This document shows positions 5,738 to 8,785 of a stretch of 8,785 nucleotides of DNA, in pieces (the stretch's first letter is position 1; each line of letters starts with the position of its first letter). The notes under the pieces are model-generated. The model was not told the DNA's origin. It made no database searches and worked only from the letters and a program-made list of their open reading frames with translations. Origin of the DNA: Bacteroidaceae bacterium. GTDB taxonomy: Bacteria; Bacteroidota; Bacteroidia; Bacteroidales; Bacteroidaceae. The position numbers and the translations under genes are program-made. The stretch lies in NCBI GenBank assembly GCA_021443285.1, contig JABUUG010000101.1, positions 1 through 8,785 on the forward strand, given 5' to 3'.

Positions 5738-7587
5738 ACAGGAAGTTCGACTTTGAAAACAGGAAATACACCATAGCCGCAATAGCCATCGTTATTGTGG
5801 TGGTGTATGCCATACGCCTGCTTTCGCTGCAACTGGTGAGCGAGGAATACCAGAAGAATGCCGACAGCAACGCCTTCCTCAAGCGCGTGGAGTTCCCGGC
5901 AAGGGGAGTCATCTCCGACAGGAAGGGCAAGATTCTCGTGTATAACCAGAGCTCCTACGACATCATGGTAATCATGCAGGAGCAGAAGGGACACATAGAC
6001 ACCCTCGACTTCTGCCGCACGGTGGGCATCACGAAGCAGGCGTACATAAAGCGAATGGCGGAGATAAAGGACTATTCGAAGAATCCCGGCTACTCGCGAT
6101 ACACGCAGCAGACATTCATGACGCAGCTTACGGAGCGCGACTACAGCATACTGCGCGAGAAGCTCTACCGCTTCCCCGGCTTCTACATACGCAAACGCGC
6201 CATCAGGCAGTATAACACCGACTGCGGTGCGCACGTGCTGGGCGACCTCGGAGAGGTGTCGTGGGAAGACCTGCACGAAGACGACTACTACCAGAGCGGC
6301 GACTACATAGGCAAGACGGGCGTGGAGCGTTCCTACGAGAAGGTGCTGCGCGGAGAGAAGGGCGTGGAGGTGCTGCTCAGAGACTCAAGGGGAAGAATAA
6401 AGGGCAGCTACCAGAACGGCAAGTACGACGTAAAGCCCACTCCGGGAAAGGACATCACACTGACCATAGACGAAGACCTGCAGGCACTCGGCGAACGGCT
6501 GCTTGAAGGGAAGATTGGCGCAATAGTGGCCATAGAGCCATCTACGGGCGAGGTGCTCGCCATGGTTTCGTCGCCATCCTTCAACCCGAAACTCATGTCG
6601 GGAAGGGGCAGGGGAAAGGTCATGTCGCGGCTGAGCAAGAACCCCTGGCGACCGCTGCTGAACCGCACTGTCCAGGGACAATACCCCCCGGGGTCCACCT
6701 TCAAGACCACGCAGGGACTGACCTTCCTTTCGGAAGGAATAGTACACACCGGCACAAGCTTCCCCTGCGTGGGCGGCTTCAAGCATAAGGGTGTGCGGGT
6801 GCGCTGCCACGGCCATCCCTCGCCGCTGTCTCTCGTAGCGGCTACAGCCACCTCGTGCAACGGGTATTTCTGCTGGGGACTGTACAACATGATAAGCAAC
6901 CGCACAAAATACCCCACCAAGCAGGAGGCGATGAACACATGGCGCGACTACATGGTGAGCATGGGCTTCGGCTACAGGCTGGGCATAGACCTGCCCGGAG
7001 AGAAGCGCGGACTGATACCCAACGCCGAGTTCTATGACGACGCATACAACGAACGCTGGAACGGACTGACCATCGTCTCCATATCCATCGGTCAGGGAGA
7101 GGTAACGGCCACGCCGCTACAGATAGCAAACCTCGGAGCGACAATAGCCAACAGGGGCTATTACATAACGCCCCACGTGGTGAAGAGCATCAAAGGCGAG
7201 GACATAGACCCTGTTTACACTGAACGACACTACACCAAGGCGCGCCGGTCGGCATACGACGCCATAATCCACGGCATGAGGGCTGCCGTAACCGGAGGCA
7301 CCTGCAAGTCGGCGAACACCGCGGCATACATGGTATGCGGAAAGACGGGAACAGCGCAGAACCGCGGCCACGACCACTCCATCTTCATCGGTTTCGCCCC
7401 GATGTACAACCCCAAGATAGCCCTTGCCGTCTATGTGGAGAACGGCGGCTTCGGCGCAACGAATGCCGTGCCGATGGCATCAGTGATGTTCGAGCAGTAC
7501 ATGCGCGGCGGACTGTCAGAAAGCTATGAGGCACTGGCTACGAACCTACAGCAACGAAGAATAGTTTACGGAGAGGCAAACAGATGA
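5734..7587 (+). CDS. mrdA: Penicillin-binding protein 2, elongation-specific transpeptidase
   Basis: Class B PBP that cross-links peptidoglycan strands made by RodA during elongation and is a beta-lactam target. The 617 residues have a single N-terminal anchor (about 12-34), then the pedestal domain with [12 protein letters not shown] (57-68) and [15 protein letters not shown] (193-207). The transpeptidase domain has its three motifs intact: S-T-F-K (321-324, Ser321 nucleophile) in PPGSTFK, S-C-N (374-376), and K-T-G-T (537-540). Between the first two motifs lie Cys345, Cys358, His359, His361 and Cys375, in the area where some PBP2 enzymes hold a structural zinc ion. Metal binding here is inference. 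The ATG overlaps the mreD stop (ATGA), and the last codons overlap rodA in the same way, so translation of MreD, PBP2 and RodA is coupled. Confidence 0.96.
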   Translation: MNRKFDFENRKYTIAAIAIVIVVVYAIRLLSLQLVSEEYQKNADSNAFLKRVEFPARGVISDRKGKILVYNQSSYDIMVIMQEQKGHIDTLDFCRTVGITKQAYIKRMAEIKDYSKNPGYSRYTQQTFMTQLTERDYSILREKLYRFPGFYIRKRAIRQYNTDCGAHVLGDLGEVSWEDLHEDDYYQSGDYIGKTGVERSYEKVLRGEKGVEVLLRDSRGRIKGSYQNGKYDVKPTPGKDITLTIDEDLQALGERLLEGKIGAIVAIEPSTGEVLAMVSSPSFNPKLMSGRGRGKVMSRLSKNPWRPLLNRTVQGQYPPGSTFKTTQGLTFLSEGIVHTGTSFPCVGGFKHKGVRVRCHGHPSPLSLVAATATSCNGYFCWGLYNMISNRTKYPTKQEAMNTWRDYMVSMGFGYRLGIDLPGEKRGLIPNAEFYDDAYNERWNGLTIVSISIGQGEVTATPLQIANLGATIANRGYYITPHVVKSIKGEDIDPVYTERHYTKARRSAYDAIIHGMRAAVTGGTCKSANTAAYMVCGKTGTAQNRGHDHSIFIGFAPMYNPKIALAVYVENGGFGATNAVPMASVMFEQYMRGGLSESYEALATNLQQRRIVYGEANR

Positions 7588-8785
7588 GTCCCTCAAGACA
7601 TCAGAACATATTCAGCCTGGTCGATAAAACCACGGTCTTCCTCTATCTTGCCATGCTCTTATTCGGCTGGATAAGCGTCTGCGGAGCAAGCTACACTTTC
7701 GGCGACGCAGAGATATTCAGCCTTTCGGCGAGAAGCGGGATGCAGGTGGTCTGGATAGGCACAGCCCTGCTGCTGGCGGGCGTCATCCTCCTGCTCGACG
7801 ACCGCTACTACGACACCCTTGCATACGTGCTGTATGCGGGCTTCATAGTGGTGCTGTTCCTGACAATCTTCAACCCCCACACCATCAAAGGTTCGCGGTC
7901 GTGGCTCGTGTTTGGCCCGATTCACATACAACCGGCGGAGTTCGCCAAGTTTGCCACCGCCCTCGCCATATCGAAGTTCATGAGCGGATGGCATTTCGAC
8001 CTGAAGGACACGCCAAGCTTTTACAGGGCGTGCGGCATAGTGTTGCTGCCGATGCTGCTCATCATTGCCCAGCGAGAGACAGGATCGGCACTTGTCTATA
8101 TCTCATTTTTCCTTATGTTCTATCGCGAGGGTATGCCGGGCTTCATACTGTTCGCCTTCGCCTCTATGGTAACGTATTTCGTCGTGGGCATAAGATACCA
8201 GGATGAGATAATGTTCAAGACCCCGACATACGTGGGGCCTTTTGTGGTCTACCTGCTCATACAGGTTTTCACCATACTGCTCCACCGTGCGTATTTCTAC
8301 AAGCATCATAAGGAACGCCGCTGGATGTGGCTGGCGATAGCCGTCTCGAATGTGTTCGGCACGCTGCTGTCCATTTACGTATGGAAGTTCAACATCGCCA
8401 TACTCCAGCTGCTCGTTATTGTCGGCATGACGCTCTTCCTGGTGTATCGTGCCGTATATTTCGATATGCGGAAATACATACTTTTGGTGGCCTTCACCGT
8501 AGGTTCGATGCTGGTTTACCACTCATCGAGCTTCATGATGAACCACCTGTTGCAAGACCACCAGCGCACCCGTATAAACGTCTTGCTCGGACTGGAGACC
8601 GACGTCAGCGGCGCCGGCTACAACGTACACCAGAGCAAGATAGCCATCGGGTCGGGCGGACTGACGGGCAAGGGCTTCCTCAACGGCACACAGACCAAGC
8701 TGCGCTTTGTGCCGGAACAGGACACCGACTTCATCTTCTGCACCGTGGGCGAGGAGGAGGGCTTCGTCGGAGCCGCCGGCGTCCT
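7584..8785 (+). CDS. rodA: RodA, SEDS peptidoglycan glycosyltransferase (3' end outside window)
   Basis: Multi-pass inner-membrane enzyme that polymerises lipid II into glycan strands, working with PBP2. The frame is open from ATG 7584 to the window edge (400 full codons), so the C terminus is missing. Family motifs are GSRSWLVFG (103-111, with the conserved Trp107), QPAEFAKFA (116-124, Glu119 and Lys122), QRETGSAL (163-170), then [21 protein letters not shown] and PEQDTDFIF. Asp382 in that last motif is the expected catalytic aspartate. The usual His before Thr-Asp is Asp380 here. Between QRETGSAL and RTRINVLLG there are about 165 residues, roughly 100 more than I recall for E. coli RodA, holding several extra hydrophobic segments. 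Bacteroidetes RodA proteins tend to be longer, so this may be lineage-typical. It starts within the mrdA stop (ATGA). Confidence 0.96.
   Translation, partial: MSPSRHQNIFSLVDKTTVFLYLAMLLFGWISVCGASYTFGDAEIFSLSARSGMQVVWIGTALLLAGVILLLDDRYYDTLAYVLYAGFIVVLFLTIFNPHTIKGSRSWLVFGPIHIQPAEFAKFATALAISKFMSGWHFDLKDTPSFYRACGIVLLPMLLIIAQRETGSALVYISFFLMFYREGMPGFILFAFASMVTYFVVGIRYQDEIMFKTPTYVGPFVVYLLIQVFTILLHRAYFYKHHKERRWMWLAIAVSNVFGTLLSIYVWKFNIAILQLLVIVGMTLFLVYRAVYFDMRKYILLVAFTVGSMLVYHSSSFMMNHLLQDHQRTRINVLLGLETDVSGAGYNVHQSKIAIGSGGLTGKGFLNGTQTKLRFVPEQDTDFIFCTVGEEEGFVGAAGV

Overview
The window is a cell-wall elongation (rod-shape) gene cluster from a Bacteroidales bacterium, most probably Prevotellaceae. This is inferred from the gene order, Bacteroidetes-type MreB, MreC, MreD, PBP2 and RodA proteins, A-rich leaders without Shine-Dalgarno sequences, frequent ATA isoleucine codons, and a phosphate-selective-porin-like outer membrane protein. 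The species cannot be fixed from the sequence alone. All genes read on the + strand.

Layout: a tandem 9-bp repeat runs off the left edge (1-48). Then come mreB (90-1193), mreC (1215-2081), an OprO/OprP-type porin (2160-3323), a 147-bp palindromic repeat element (3345-3491), a sodium:solute symporter (3515-5041), a second palindromic element (5044-5190), mreD (5234-5737), mrdA/PBP2 (5734-7587) and rodA (7584 to the right edge, incomplete). mreD/mrdA and mrdA/rodA overlap by 4 bp (ATGA), so the last three genes are translationally coupled. mreB and mreC are 21 bp apart. No gene-free stretch exceeds 200 bp.

MreB filaments, MreC and MreD organise the elongasome. RodA polymerises glycan strands from lipid II and PBP2 cross-links them. 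The porin and the symporter have no evident wall role and separate mreC from mreD; they look like passengers, perhaps an outer/inner membrane uptake pair.

The most unusual content is the intergenic repeat family. Each complete copy has a left array of GGAGTTAAA units, a 56-57 bp spacer, and a right array of TTTAACTCC units, the reverse complement. The transcript could form a hairpin stem of about 29-36 bp. The two spacers match each other (about 42 of 56 positions) only when one is reverse-complemented, so the copies lie in opposite orientation and bracket the symporter gene. Variant units in one arm are mirrored in the other arm of the same copy. The array at the left edge looks like the right arm of a third copy upstream of mreB. 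I do not recognise this as a named element family.
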